Assembly: GCF_900109465.1 (NCBI RefSeq) | Contig: NZ_FOAZ01000012.1 | Location: 124,001-188,000, forward strand | Direction of reading: 5' to 3' | Source: Streptacidiphilus jiangxiensis | GTDB taxonomy: Bacteria; Actinomycetota; Actinomycetes; Streptomycetales; Streptomycetaceae | DNA length: 64,000 bases | In this document: positions 35,268 to 44,251 of the stretch, one piece after another | Layout of the letters: each line of letters opens with the position of its first letter | Numbering within the stretch: the first letter of the stretch is position 1 | Notes under the pieces: model-generated | The model's database searches: none | Told to the model about the DNA's origin: nothing | The model's input: the letters and a program-made list of their open reading frames with translations, nothing else | Program-made: the position numbers and the translations under genes

Positions 35268-37199
35268 TCAGGGCCGCTGCGGCGGCCCGGCCAGCGGGGT
35301 GCGCACCGGCGCGGCCAGGCCCACGAAGACCACCAGCTCGTGCCCGCCGGGGTTGGTCTGAATCGGCACCGTCCGCCAGTTGTTGGTCAGCCAGACGTTG
35401 CCCGACGGGTCGATCTGCACGCCGGTGTTCCGGACCAGCCCGTCGCTGCCGTAGCCGGTCGCGGCCGGGGAGATCGGCTGCCCCGTCCGGTAGCCCGGCG
35501 GGCAGGAGGCCACCCGGGCGCCGCACAGCTCCGCGAGCCGCTGCCCGCCGAAGTTCGCCACCCAGACGTGGTCGTCCCCGTCGACCGCCACGCCCCACGG
35601 CAGCACCAGCCCGCCGTTGGTGAACGGCGCGGGTTCCGTCGTCCCGTCCGGCCGGATCATCACCACACCCGGTCGCCGCCCGCCGACGGGGGGCTTGCCC
35701 AGCGCCGCGGCCAGGTCCGCCGTGGTGCCGCCCTCGCAGGGCACCGGCAGGACCTGGTCGTCCGCGACCCACAGGTTGCCCTCGCTGTCGGAGGCGATGC
35801 CGAGCGGCCGGTGCAGGCCCGGCGGGGTCACCGTCCGCAGCGGCCGACCGTCCGGCGCGAGCTCCACCACGTTGTCGCTGCCGTTGCCGGTCACCCAGGC
35901 CCGGCCCCACGGGTCGATCGCGATGTCGAACGGCTTGACCAGACCGGTACCGCCGAGCGCCAGGTGGCGCGCCGCCGCCGGATGCCCGTCCGGGATGCGG
36001 GTGACACTGCGGTTCCCGCAGTTCGCGATCCAGATGTTCCCCGACCGGTCGGCCACGGTCCCCTGCGGCTGGCTGATGCCGCCGAAGCGCCAGCCCGTCG
36101 CGGGCGAGAGCGCCCGCCCGTCCGCGGCGAACTCGGAGACGGAGCGGTCGTGGCGGCTCGCGTCCACCGGGCAGCCCCTGCCCTGGAAGCCGAAGTTGGA
36201 CACCCAGGAACGCCCCGCCCGGTCGACCGCGATGCCGAAACCGGCCCCGTAGAGCCCTCCACCCGGGTAGGGCGCGCCGGGCAGGTCGGATCCGGTGGGC
36301 GACAGCGCGAGCGCCGTGCGCCCGCCGCAGACGGGCCGCAGCGGGTTCGACGCGAACGGGTAGTTGTTGCTCACCCAGGCGTTGCCTGCGGCGTCGAAGG
36401 CGATGTTGCCCGGTCCGTTGACCTCGTGGCCGTTGCCGTCGTACCGCAGGGCCAGCGTCCAGGCGTCCGGCGCGGCGCCGAGGGCCGGCCGGTACACCGG
36501 CTCGGTCCGGGCCAACGCGAACAGCGCGGCCACCTGGTGGCCGGGCGTGCGCGCGATGTCGGCGACGGCCTGGAAGCTGTCCGCGGGACGCGCCTGGCCG
36601 GGCGGCTGGGCGAGCCGCAGCAGGGCGTCGCAGTCGTGACCGCGCGCGCAGGTCGCGAGCAGGTCCGCGAGGGTGTTGAACGCGGCCAGGGTCGAGGTCT
36701 GCGACCCGTTCGGCGGCGCGGCGAGCAGCGGCGCGATGCCGCCGGTCCGGACGTCGGCGAGGTTGTGCGAGATCGCTGCGGCGTTCGGCAGCCCCGGGCT
36801 CGGGCCCGCGACCTCGCTGTCGCGCGTGAACTGCGCGAAGGCGTACGCCGCGGCAACGGTGGTCCGCTCGTTCACCACGACGTCGGACCCGTCGCCCAGC
36901 GTGGCTGCGAACCGCAGTCCGGCTCCGCCGTCGGCGGTCAGGTACAGCACCGCGCCGCGATCGGCGGGCGGGCGGTAGTCCAGCCGGAACCGTCCGTCCG
37001 CCCCCGTGCAGGCGCGGGCCAGCACCCGCGGGTGCGCGGTCCCGGCCTCCAGCAGCGTCACCTGCATCCCTGGCAACGGCGTCGCACCACTGCGGACGAC
37101 ACCGTCCTGCACGGCCTCGCGCGGAGCGCCGGCGGCTCCGCCGGCTGCGAGGCAGGCCAGGAGCGTGGAAACCAGGACGAGCTGACGGCGACGGCGCAT
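35268..37199 (-). CDS. Secreted NHL/SMP-30-like beta-propeller protein
   Basis: A 643-residue exported protein. A signal peptide (RRRRQLVLVSTLLACLAAGGAAG) leads to a short carboxypeptidase-regulatory-like domain (ACTGADGRFRLDYRPP), a helical region, and then a C-terminal beta-propeller of about 380 residues. The propeller has repeats containing AFDAAGNAWVSNNY, AVDRAGRSWVSNFG, ADRSGNIWIANCG, AIDPWGRAWVTGNG, SEGNLWVADD, DGDDHVWVANFG and IDPSGNVWLTNNW. No catalytic residues were identified, so a binding or structural role is as likely as an enzymatic one. ATG 37199 starts the signal peptide. It is convergent with the polyprenyl synthase gene. Confidence 0.85.
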   Translation of the reverse strand: MRRRRQLVLVSTLLACLAAGGAAGAPREAVQDGVVRSGATPLPGMQVTLLEAGTAHPRVLARACTGADGRFRLDYRPPADRGAVLYLTADGGAGLRFAATLGDGSDVVVNERTTVAAAYAFAQFTRDSEVAGPSPGLPNAAAISHNLADVRTGGIAPLLAAPPNGSQTSTLAAFNTLADLLATCARGHDCDALLRLAQPPGQARPADSFQAVADIARTPGHQVAALFALARTEPVYRPALGAAPDAWTLALRYDGNGHEVNGPGNIAFDAAGNAWVSNNYPFASNPLRPVCGGRTALALSPTGSDLPGAPYPGGGLYGAGFGIAVDRAGRSWVSNFGFQGRGCPVDASRHDRSVSEFAADGRALSPATGWRFGGISQPQGTVADRSGNIWIANCGNRSVTRIPDGHPAAARHLALGGTGLVKPFDIAIDPWGRAWVTGNGSDNVVELAPDGRPLRTVTPPGLHRPLGIASDSEGNLWVADDQVLPVPCEGGTTADLAAALGKPPVGGRRPGVVMIRPDGTTEPAPFTNGGLVLPWGVAVDGDDHVWVANFGGQRLAELCGARVASCPPGYRTGQPISPAATGYGSDGLVRNTGVQIDPSGNVWLTNNWRTVPIQTNPGGHELVVFVGLAAPVRTPLAGPPQRP

Positions 37200-37280
37200 G
37201 ACCGCACTGTCACCCCTCCCGTCACGGGCCCCGGGACGGCACACGCTCGCTGGGAGGAATATCAGCCGGTTGCACTACCC

Positions 37281-37383
37281 AGGGGCGCGGGGAACTGCGC
37301 GAGCAACCACCGGCGTGCGGATGGTCCCCCGGCAACAGGTCCATCCGCGCAGATTGGCTTGTCGCGCAGTTCCTCGCGCCCCT
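37281..37383. repeat. Interspersed palindromic element, copy B
   Basis: The left arm (37281-37302) and right arm (37362-37383) are complementary over 21 of 22 positions and enclose a second dyad, GCGGATGG (37317-37324)/CCATCCGC (37341-37348). The right end CCCCTAAAG contains the complement of the thiE TAG stop codon (37382-37384). Sequence upstream of the left arm (TGCACTACCC) matches the flank of copy A, so the conserved unit is longer than the arms. Confidence 0.88.
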
Positions 37384-38029
37384 AAAGAGCCTCCCGGACC
37401 CGGCGCGCAAGCGACTGCGCCGCTGCGAAGGGGTCCTTCGCCCGGGTCAGGGCCCGGACGACGACGATGCGGCGTGCGCCCGCGTCCAGGACCGCGTCGA
37501 GGTTGGCTTCCTCGATGCCGCCGATCGCGAACCACGGCCGGTCCGTGGCCTGCTTGGCCGCGTACTCCACCAGGCCCAGGCCGGGGGCGTGGCGCCCGGG
37601 CTTGGTCGGGGTGGGCCAGACAGGGCCGGTGCAGAAGTAGTCCACGCCGGGCTCGGTCAGCGCGACGTCCACCTCGGACTCGGCATGGCAACTGCGGCCG
37701 ATGATCACGTCGTCACCGAGGATCGCGCGGGCGACCGGGACGGGGAGGTCGTCCTGGCCGAGGTGCAGCACGTCGGGGCGGGCGCCGAAGGCGACGTCCG
37801 CACGGTCGTTGACGGACAGCAGGCGGCCGTGGCGGCGGCAGGCGTCGGCGAGGACCTCCAGCGCGGCGAGCTCCTGCCGGGCCTCCAGGCCCTTGTCGCG
37901 GAGCTGGACGATGTCCACACCGCCGGCGAGGACCGCGTCGAGGAACTCGGCGAGGTCGCCCTGCTCACGGCGGGCGTCCGTGCACAGGTAGAGCCGGGCG
38001 TCGGCGAGCGCGGCGCGCGCGCTGCTCAC
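37382..38029 (-). CDS. thiE: Thiamine-phosphate synthase
   Basis: ThiE joins HMP pyrophosphate and thiazole phosphate to give thiamine phosphate. The 215-residue TIM-barrel product has [42 protein letters not shown] and WFAIGGI, all standard phosphate and pyrophosphate contacts. GTG at 38029 overlaps the stop of the upstream DNA-binding protein gene as GTGA, so the two are probably coupled. It is 11 kb from the riboswitch-controlled thiO-thiS-thiG operon, and no riboswitch precedes it. Its TAG stop lies inside repeat copy B. Confidence 0.95.
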   Translation of the reverse strand: MSSARAALADARLYLCTDARREQGDLAEFLDAVLAGGVDIVQLRDKGLEARQELAALEVLADACRRHGRLLSVNDRADVAFGARPDVLHLGQDDLPVPVARAILGDDVIIGRSCHAESEVDVALTEPGVDYFCTGPVWPTPTKPGRHAPGLGLVEYAAKQATDRPWFAIGGIEEANLDAVLDAGARRIVVVRALTRAKDPFAAAQSLARRVREAL

Positions 38030-38391
38030 AGGGCCATCGCCTGGGCGCGGCGCTTGACCTCCGTGCCGCGGTTCTCGCTCAGCGCCTGGATGGGCGTGCC
38101 GGGCAGGGAGGGGTCATCGGTGAAGAGCCACTCCAGGGACTCCTCCTTGGTGAACCCGCAGTCCTTGAGCACGGTCAGGGTGCCGACGACGCCCTTGACG
38201 GGTCCGTCCTCGGCGATGAACGCGGCCGGGACCATCAGGATCTTGTTCTCGCCACGACGCACCGCCGGAAGCGTGCCGTCGTTGACCATGTCGCGGATCT
38301 TGGTGATCGCGACCCCCCACTTCTCGGAGATGTCGGGGAGGTACATCCACTCCGGAACCAGGGCGTCGATCTTGGCATCAATCTCACTCAC
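38026..38391 (-). CDS. Rv2175c-family DNA-binding protein
   Basis: A 121-residue protein with an N-terminal winged/MerR-like helix-turn-helix ([33 protein letters not shown]) and a C-terminal domain with [24 protein letters not shown]. It matches the mycobacterial Rv2175c family, which is a phosphorylation target of a PASTA kinase in that genus. A PASTA kinase lies elsewhere in this window. The targets are unknown. GTG at 38391 begins the conserved part; no close ribosome site is seen. It is translationally coupled to thiE. Confidence 0.85.
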   Translation of the reverse strand: MSEIDAKIDALVPEWMYLPDISEKWGVAITKIRDMVNDGTLPAVRRGENKILMVPAAFIAEDGPVKGVVGTLTVLKDCGFTKEESLEWLFTDDPSLPGTPIQALSENRGTEVKRRAQAMAL

Positions 38392-38433
38392 GTCAACAGA
38401 CTGCCACCTCCGACCTCGAAAGCGCACGCCGCG

Positions 38434-39279
38434 TCACTGCTCGGACTGCCGAGCGTCCCAGCGTCGCTCCAGCCGCTCCAGTCGTTCGTTCAGCTGTTTG
38501 ACCTCGTGCAGCAGGGTGTGGAACTGCTCGACCTGCCGGTCGCGCTCCTCCTCCTTCGACACCTGGTCGTCCTCGCGCCGGGAGAGCTGGACCAGCCAGC
38601 TGGCCACGGAGGCGGTCACCATGCTCAGCGTCGCGATGCCGCTGATCATGAGGACCGAGGCGATCAGCCGCCCGGCCGTGGTCACCGGCACGTAGTCGCC
38701 GTAGCCGACCGTCGCGATCGTCACCAGCGCCCACCACAGCGACTCGCCGAAGGTGAGGATGTCGGCGCCGGGCGCGTTCCGCTCGGCGAGCCATTCCGTG
38801 TAAGCCCCGACGATCAGCACGGTGACGAATACCCCGCCCGTGTAGGTCGCGGCCAGCAGGCTGCGGTTGCGCCGCAGGCCGCGCGCCATCAGTGCGAAGA
38901 CCCCGACCACGCGCAGGGCGCCCAACGGCCGAAACATCGGCAGCGCCACCATGACCAGGTCGAGCCGGTGGCTGCGGAAGAAGTCCCGGCGGTACTGCGC
39001 CAGCCAGAACTTCACCGCGTAGTCGACGCAGAAGACCAGCCAGATGACCCCCTCCGCGGCCCAGACGACGCCCAACTGGTCGCGGCTGAGCGTGCTGTCG
39101 AATGCGGGCACCAGCATCAGGACGAGGAAGGCGCAGCCCAGCACCAGCAGGGGGACCTGGGTGGCCCGGTTCCACCGCGTGAACCGGTGCCCCTGGTCCA
39201 CCTGCTCGTCCGGCGGCGGGGGCGGCGAGTCCGGCGGGGGAACGGACGGCTCGTCAGCCGCCCTGAGAGGATCGAACAT
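38434..39279 (-). CDS. Voltage-gated-like potassium channel
   Basis: A 281-residue ion channel subunit. A Pro-rich cytoplasmic start precedes about six membrane helices; helix S4-like sequence is FRPLGALRVVGVFALMARGLRRNRSLL with several Arg. The pore loop is SLWWALVTIATVGYGDYVPVT, with the full TVGYGD selectivity filter. A C-terminal coiled coil (EEERDRQVEQFHTLLHEVKQLNERLERLERRW) probably assembles the tetramer. ATG 39279 has no ribosome site, and CATAGT lies near position -10, so it may be leaderless. It is transcribed alone. Confidence 0.9.
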   Translation of the reverse strand: MFDPLRAADEPSVPPPDSPPPPPDEQVDQGHRFTRWNRATQVPLLVLGCAFLVLMLVPAFDSTLSRDQLGVVWAAEGVIWLVFCVDYAVKFWLAQYRRDFFRSHRLDLVMVALPMFRPLGALRVVGVFALMARGLRRNRSLLAATYTGGVFVTVLIVGAYTEWLAERNAPGADILTFGESLWWALVTIATVGYGDYVPVTTAGRLIASVLMISGIATLSMVTASVASWLVQLSRREDDQVSKEEERDRQVEQFHTLLHEVKQLNERLERLERRWDARQSEQ

Positions 39280-39305
39280 ATGCCGCAAACACTATGCTTT
39301 CGGCC

Positions 39306-39704
39306 TCAGTCCAGCACGGCGATGCCCTCCAACTCGACGAGCGCGGGCTCGTCCCAGAGCCGGACCACGCCGATCAGCGCCATCGCGGGGTAGTCGCGTC
39401 CCGCCCTGGCCCGCCAGACCCGGCCGATGTCGGCGGCGTGGGCGCGGTAGTCCTCCGGATCGGTCGCGTAGACGGTCAGGCGGGCGAGCTGGGCGGGCGT
39501 GCCGCCCGCCGCGGCCAGCGCCTCCAGCAGGTTGCCGAGCGCCCGGTCGAACTGCTCGACCACGTCCGCGCCGACCACCGCGCCCTTCTCGTCGAGCGCG
39601 GTCTGCCCGGCCAGGAACACCAGCGTGCCGCCGGTCGCGGTGACCGCATGGCTGAAGCCGCTGGGCTCGGCGAGCCCCGGCGGGTTGATCCGACGCAGCG
39701 TCAT
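39306..39704 (-). CDS. RidA/YjgF-family protein of the anthranilate locus
   Basis: A 132-residue RidA-like protein, with LVFLAGQTALDEKGAVV, QFDRALGNLLEALAAAGG, and a C-terminal VVRLWDEPALVELEGIAVLD. RidA family members hydrolyse reactive enamines and imines. In a 2-aminobenzoate pathway this would release ammonia from amino-substituted CoA intermediates, which is inference from context. ATG at 39704 overlaps the SDR stop as ATGA, so it is the last gene of the acyl-CoA dehydrogenase-SDR-RidA operon. The exact catalytic residues (a conserved Arg/Glu pair in RidA) were not aligned here. Confidence 0.88.
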   Translation of the reverse strand: MTLRRINPPGLAEPSGFSHAVTATGGTLVFLAGQTALDEKGAVVGADVVEQFDRALGNLLEALAAAGGTPAQLARLTVYATDPEDYRAHAADIGRVWRARAGRDYPAMALIGVVRLWDEPALVELEGIAVLD

Positions 39705-40459
39705 GACTGGACTCCTCCTCCGTCGACGGTGATGCCCTGACCGTTCAGGGCCTCGTTCTCCAGCAGCAGCCGGACCACCGCCGCCACCTCCTCGGGACGG
39801 ATCAGCCGCCCGATCGGCTGCATCCGGGCCAGCGCGGCCCGCGCCTGCTCCTCGCCGCGGCCGGTGCGGGCGGCGATCGCCGCGACCGTCGCGTCCGTCA
39901 TCGGCGTGTCGACGTAGCCGGGGCAGACGGCGTTGACGGTGACGCCGCTGCCCGCCAGCTCGGCGGCGGCGGAGCGGACCAGGCCGAGCACGCCGTGCTT
40001 GGCCGCGGTGTAGGCCGCGACGTACGGAGCGCCCGTCTTCGCCGCGACCGAGGCCACCACGACGATCCGCCCCCACCCGGCCGCCTGCATGGACGGCACC
40101 GCGCGGCGGACGCACCGGAAGGGCGCGGTGAGGTTCAGCGCGAGCTGCTGCTCCCACAGCTCGTCGCTCGTCCCGGTCAGCTTGGCGGAGGCTCCCGCAC
40201 CCGCCGCCGCGACCAGCACCTCGGCCGGCCCCCACGCCCCCTCGACACGGCCGAACAGCTCGTCGGCGGCGTCGGGCGCGGTCAGGTCGACCGGAACGGT
40301 CAGCACCGGCCCGGGCAGCACCTTCGCGGTGCGGTCCAGCGCCTCGCGGTCGCGCGCGGCGAGCACGACCCGGTGACCGGCGGCGGAGAGATCCGCGGCG
40401 ACCGCCGCGCCGATCCCCTTGCTGCCGCCGGTCACCACGCAGATCCTGCTCACGCTCAT
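39701..40459 (-). CDS. SDR-family dehydrogenase, probable hydroxyacyl-CoA dehydrogenase of the anthranilate locus
   Basis: A 252-residue short-chain dehydrogenase with the NAD(P) motif VVTGGSKGIGAAVA, VAAAGAG, catalytic Ser in VVVASVAAK, and Tyr-x-x-x-Lys in AAYTAAKHG. The tail QGITVDGGG is standard. In this locus it would oxidise a 3-hydroxyacyl-CoA or ring-opened hydroxy intermediate. It overlaps its neighbours on both sides by ATGA, showing tight coupling to the acyl-CoA dehydrogenase upstream and RidA downstream. Confidence 0.9.
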   Translation of the reverse strand: MSVSRICVVTGGSKGIGAAVAADLSAAGHRVVLAARDREALDRTAKVLPGPVLTVPVDLTAPDAADELFGRVEGAWGPAEVLVAAAGAGASAKLTGTSDELWEQQLALNLTAPFRCVRRAVPSMQAAGWGRIVVVASVAAKTGAPYVAAYTAAKHGVLGLVRSAAAELAGSGVTVNAVCPGYVDTPMTDATVAAIAARTGRGEEQARAALARMQPIGRLIRPEEVAAVVRLLLENEALNGQGITVDGGGVQS

Positions 40460-41625
40460 CGGTACAGCTCCCGGGCGACGATGCTCAGCTGGACCTCGGA
40501 GGCGCCCTCGTAGATCCGCGGCGCCCGCACCTCCCGGTAGAGCCGCTCCAGCAGGTGCCCGCGCTGCAGCGCGCGGGCACCGTGCAGCTGGACGGCCGAG
40601 TCGACGACGTACTGGGCCGCCTCGGTGGCGAACAGCTTGGCCATGGCCGCCCGCCCCGTCGGGCCGTGCAGCCCCGGCTCCCCCGTCCCCCCGTTCGCGT
40701 CGTACGCGGCCGCCGCGGCGTAGACGAGCAGACGGGCGGCCTCGGTGCGGGTGGCCATCTCGGCGAGCCGGTGGCCGACGGACTGCAGGTCGCGCAGCGG
40801 CCCACCGAAGGCCTCGCGGGCGCCGGCGTGGGCCACCGCCGCATCCAGGGCCGCCTGGGCCATGCCGACGGCGAACGCGCCGACGCTGGGCCGGAACAGG
40901 TCCAGGGTGCGCATGGCCACCCGGAAGCCGCCGCCCACCTCACCCAGCAGGTCCTGCGGTCCGACGGGGACGCCGTCGAAACGGAGCCGGCCGATCGGGT
41001 GCGGGGAGATCATGTCGAGCGGTTCGCCGCTGAGCCCCGGCCGGTCGGCGGGGACGAGGAAGGCGCTGACGCCGCGCGCGCCCGCGCCGGGACCCGTCCG
41101 GGCGAAGACGGTGTACAGGTCGGCCTCGGGAGCATTGGAGATCCAGCACTTCTCGCCGCTCAGCCGCCAGCCGCCGTCCGCGCCCTCCGGCACCGCCTCC
41201 AGGGCCAGCGCCGCCGCGTCCGAGCCCGCCCCGGACTCGGACAGCGCGAACGCCGCGACCGCGCGGCCCGAGGCGACCTCCGGCAGCCAGCCTGCCCGCT
41301 GGGCCTCGGTGCCGCTCTGCACCACCGGGTAGAAGCCGAGGCCCTGCAGCGCCAACGCGGTCTCCGCCTCGGTGCTGACCTGGGCGAGCGACTCGCGCAG
41401 CAGGCACAGGTCCAGCGCGGCGGCCGAGCGCCCGCCGTCGGGGAAGAGCCGGGCGAGCAGCCCCAGCCGACCCAGCTCGGCCAGCAACGCGCGGTTGACC
41501 CGCGGCTCACCGGGCGCCGGGTCGTCCTTGTGCGCGAGCGGCAGCAGGCGTTCCTCCGCCTGCTGCCGGACCTGGGCGCAGAACCTCCGCTGCTCCTGGT
41601 CCAGCGCGAACGCCGTCCTCGTCAT
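40456..41625 (-). CDS. Acyl-CoA dehydrogenase of the anthranilate locus
   Basis: A 389-residue FAD acyl-CoA dehydrogenase. It has FALSESGAGSDAAA, EKCWISNAPEADLYTVFARTGPG, and the catalytic Glu in PRIYEGASEVQLSIVARELYR near the C-terminus. The family normally oxidises acyl-CoA thioesters at C2-C3; here it probably acts after ring dearomatisation. ATG 41625 follows GAGGGAG at 5 bases. It is the first gene of a three-gene operon and diverges from the CoA ligase, with the shared operator-like motif between them. Confidence 0.92.
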   Translation of the reverse strand: MTRTAFALDQEQRRFCAQVRQQAEERLLPLAHKDDPAPGEPRVNRALLAELGRLGLLARLFPDGGRSAAALDLCLLRESLAQVSTEAETALALQGLGFYPVVQSGTEAQRAGWLPEVASGRAVAAFALSESGAGSDAAALALEAVPEGADGGWRLSGEKCWISNAPEADLYTVFARTGPGAGARGVSAFLVPADRPGLSGEPLDMISPHPIGRLRFDGVPVGPQDLLGEVGGGFRVAMRTLDLFRPSVGAFAVGMAQAALDAAVAHAGAREAFGGPLRDLQSVGHRLAEMATRTEAARLLVYAAAAAYDANGGTGEPGLHGPTGRAAMAKLFATEAAQYVVDSAVQLHGARALQRGHLLERLYREVRAPRIYEGASEVQLSIVARELYR

Positions 41626-41668
41626 CGCAGCTCCCTCCTCACGACTCCCCTATTCATATCGCGGATGG

Positions 41669-41696
41669 TTGACTGTCGTCACCAACGCGCTAGCCT
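41669..41696 (+). promoter_or_regulatory. Promoter and operator-like motif (site 3) of the 2-aminobenzoate-CoA ligase gene
   Basis: TTGACT (41669-41674) and TAGCCT (41691-41696) are 16 bases apart. Between them 41673-41689 contains TCGTCAC followed by CAACGCG, which matches the TCGTCACGAACACG core seen upstream of the enoyl-CoA hydratase gene. A protein bound there would block RNA polymerase. Confidence 0.6.
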
Positions 41697-41748
41697 CGTG
41701 CTGGATCCACCGGTCCTGTTAGGTCGAGGTGAGGGGGTACCACCCGCC

Positions 41749-43380
41749 ATGCACCTGCTCCCCTCCGCCCACGTCGACACCTTCGCGCGCGACCATCTGC
41801 CGCCCGCGACCACGTGGCCGGAACTCCGCTTCGACCTGCCCGAGCTGCTCTGCCCGGACCGGCTGAACTGTGGCGCCGAACTGCTCGACGCGACCATCGC
41901 CCGGTTCGGCGCCGACGGCCCGGACCGACCCTGCCTGCGCCTGGAGGACGGCGGCGTCTGGTCCTACGGCGAGCTGCGCGAGCAGACCGACCGGATCGCG
42001 ACCGTGCTCACCGAGGAGCTCGGCGTCGTCCCCGGCAACCGGGTGCTGCTGCGCGGCGCCACCACCCCGTGGCTGGTGGCCTGCTGGCTCGCCGTCATGA
42101 AGGTCGGCGCGGTCGCCGTCACGGTGCTGGCCGCGCAGCGGCGCACCGAGCTGGCCACCATCATCGAGATCGCGCAGGTCGGACACGCGCTGTGCGACGC
42201 CCGCGTGCTGGACGAGCTCGTCGCGGTCGACGCACCGGGGCTGCGCGTCACCCCCTACGGCGGCACCGGCGACGACGACCTGCTGGCCCGCGCCGCCGCC
42301 GCGTCCGCCGCGCCGTTCCCGGCCGTCGACACCTCCGCCGACGACGTGGCGCTGATCGCCTTCACCTCCGGGACCACCGGACGGCCCAAGGGCTGCATGC
42401 ACTTCCACCGCGACGTCCTGGCCATCGCGGACACCTTCTCCACCCACGTGCTGCGGCCCACGCCCGACGACGTCTTCGCCGGGACGCCGCCGCTCGGCTT
42501 CACCTTCGGGCTCGGCGGGCTGGTCGTCTTCCCCCTGCGCGTGGGCGCCTCCGCGCTGCTGCTGGAACAGCCCTCCCCGGCAGCCCTGCCCGCCGCGATC
42601 GAGCGTCACCGGGTCAGCGTCCTGTTCACCGCGCCGACCGCCTACCGGGTGCTGCTCGACCAGTCCGGCGAGGCCGACCTCTCCTCGCTGCGCCGCTGCG
42701 TCTCCGCCGGGGAGAACCTGCCCGCGGCCACCTGGGAGGCCTTCCACGCCCGCACCGGCCTGCCGCTCATCAACGGCATCGGCGCGACGGAGATGCTGCA
42801 CATCTTCATCTCCGCCGCCGACGCCGACGCCCGCCCCGGCAGCACCGGCTTCCCCGTCCCCGGCTTCCGCGCCCGCGTCGTCGACCCGGCCACCGGCGCG
42901 GAGGTGCCGGACGGCACCCCCGGCCTGCTGGCCGTCCAGGGCCCGACCGGCTGCCGCTACCTCGACGACCCACGGCAGGCCCAGTACGTCCAGGACGGCT
43001 GGAACCTCACCGGTGACACGTACATCCGCGACACCGACGGACGTTTCCGCTACCAGGCCCGCGCCGACGACATGATCATCTCCGCGGGCTACAACATCGC
43101 CGGCCCCGAGGTCGAGGAGGCGCTGATGCGCCACCCCGAGGTCCGCGAGGCCGCCGTCATCGGCGTGCCCGACGAGTCCCGCGGACAGGTGGTCAAGGCC
43201 TTCGTGGTCCTCACCGAGGGTGTCCCCGCGGACGAGGGAACAGCAAAGACGTTGCAGGACTTCGTGAAGGCGACGATCAGCGCCTACAAGTACCCCCGGC
43301 AGGTCGAGTTCCGCGAGTCGCTGCCGCGAACGCCGACGGGCAAACTCCAGCGTTTCCGGCTGCGCGATCCCGATCTTTAG
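41749..43380 (+). CDS. abmG: 2-Aminobenzoate-CoA ligase (AMP-forming)
   Basis: A 543-residue ANL-superfamily ligase. The P-loop is IAFTSGTTGRPKGCMHFHRD near residue 202, motif A5 is INGIGATEMLHIF, then GRFRYQARADDMIISAGYNIAGPEVE, and the C-terminal catalytic Lys is in PRTPTGKLQRFRL. The sequence is of the benzoate/2-aminobenzoate-CoA ligase type. Specificity for 2-aminobenzoate is inferred mainly from the adjacent monooxygenase/reductase. ATG 41749 follows GAGGGGG. Ten bases separate it from the PaaX-type gene downstream. Confidence 0.85.
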   Translation: MHLLPSAHVDTFARDHLPPATTWPELRFDLPELLCPDRLNCGAELLDATIARFGADGPDRPCLRLEDGGVWSYGELREQTDRIATVLTEELGVVPGNRVLLRGATTPWLVACWLAVMKVGAVAVTVLAAQRRTELATIIEIAQVGHALCDARVLDELVAVDAPGLRVTPYGGTGDDDLLARAAAASAAPFPAVDTSADDVALIAFTSGTTGRPKGCMHFHRDVLAIADTFSTHVLRPTPDDVFAGTPPLGFTFGLGGLVVFPLRVGASALLLEQPSPAALPAAIERHRVSVLFTAPTAYRVLLDQSGEADLSSLRRCVSAGENLPAATWEAFHARTGLPLINGIGATEMLHIFISAADADARPGSTGFPVPGFRARVVDPATGAEVPDGTPGLLAVQGPTGCRYLDDPRQAQYVQDGWNLTGDTYIRDTDGRFRYQARADDMIISAGYNIAGPEVEEALMRHPEVREAAVIGVPDESRGQVVKAFVVLTEGVPADEGTAKTLQDFVKATISAYKYPRQVEFRESLPRTPTGKLQRFRLRDPDL

Positions 43381-43390
43381 AGTGACCTGT

Positions 43391-44251
43391 ATGACAAGCA
43401 GCGAGGCCGCCCTCGAAGATGACCAGTCCGCGCGTGAACACACACCGGGCTCGCTGCTCGTCACCTTCTTCGGCGCCCACGGCCGCGACCTCGGCGGCTG
43501 GATCGCCGTCGGCGACCTGATCCGGCTGCTCGCCGCGCTCGGCGTGGACGCGCAGCCGGTCCGCTCGGCGGTCTCCCGGCTCAAGCGGCGCGGCTTCCTC
43601 GTCCCCGAGTCCCTGGGCGGCGCCGCCGGCTACACGCTCTCCGAACCGGCCCGCGAACTGCTGGCCGACGGCGACCGCCGCATCTACGCCCACCGCGCGC
43701 CCAGGCTCGCGGACGGCTGGGTGCTGGCGCTGTTCTCCGTCCCGGAGAGCGAGCGCCACAAGCGGCACGTGCTGCGCAGCCGGCTGGCCCGCCTCGGCTT
43801 CGGTACAGCCGCGCCCGGCGTCTGGATCGCCCCCGCGCACCTCTACGAAGAGACCCGCCACGTCCTGACCCGGCTCGAGCTCGCCGCGTACACGGACCTG
43901 TTCCGCGCCGAGCACCTCGCGTTCGACGCGACGGCGGAGTCGGTGCGCCGCTGGTGGGACCTGCCGGCGCTGGCGCGCTGCCACGAGGAGTTCCTCGAGG
44001 TCCACGAGCCCGTGCTGACGCGGTGGAACCGCACCCGCGGCGCGGTCTCCCTGCCGGACGCCTTCGCCGACCACCTCCGCGCGGTGGACAGCTGGCGGCG
44101 GCTGCCGTACCTGGACCCGGGCCTGCCCCCCGAGCTCCTCCCCGCGTCCTGGCCCGGCGGCCGGGCGGCCCGCGTCTTCCAGGAACTGGACGCCCGCCTG
44201 GGCGCTGCCGCGCGGGATTACGTTCGCACGACGGTTGCTGGCAACGCCTGA
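43391..44251 (+). CDS. PaaX-family transcriptional regulator, probable repressor of the anthranilate locus
   Basis: A 286-residue regulator. The N-terminal winged helix reads GSLLVTFFGAHGRDLGGWIAVGDLIRLLAALGVDAQPVRSAVSRLKRRGF, matching PaaX, and the central domain has DGWVLALFSVPESERHKRHVLRSRLARLGFG. PaaX represses phenylacetyl-CoA genes and is relieved by the CoA ester, so a 2-aminobenzoyl-CoA effector is a reasonable guess. It is the second gene after the CoA ligase. I chose ATG 43391; an in-frame GTG at 43382 is possible. Its TGA ends at the first base of repeat copy C. Confidence 0.88.
   Translation: MTSSEAALEDDQSAREHTPGSLLVTFFGAHGRDLGGWIAVGDLIRLLAALGVDAQPVRSAVSRLKRRGFLVPESLGGAAGYTLSEPARELLADGDRRIYAHRAPRLADGWVLALFSVPESERHKRHVLRSRLARLGFGTAAPGVWIAPAHLYEETRHVLTRLELAAYTDLFRAEHLAFDATAESVRRWWDLPALARCHEEFLEVHEPVLTRWNRTRGAVSLPDAFADHLRAVDSWRRLPYLDPGLPPELLPASWPGGRAARVFQELDARLGAAARDYVRTTVAGNA

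Noticed and set aside
36825-36845. AACTGCGCGA inside the beta-propeller gene as another copy of the palindromic element
   Set aside because: Only ten bases match, the second arm is missing and the segment is coding in frame.
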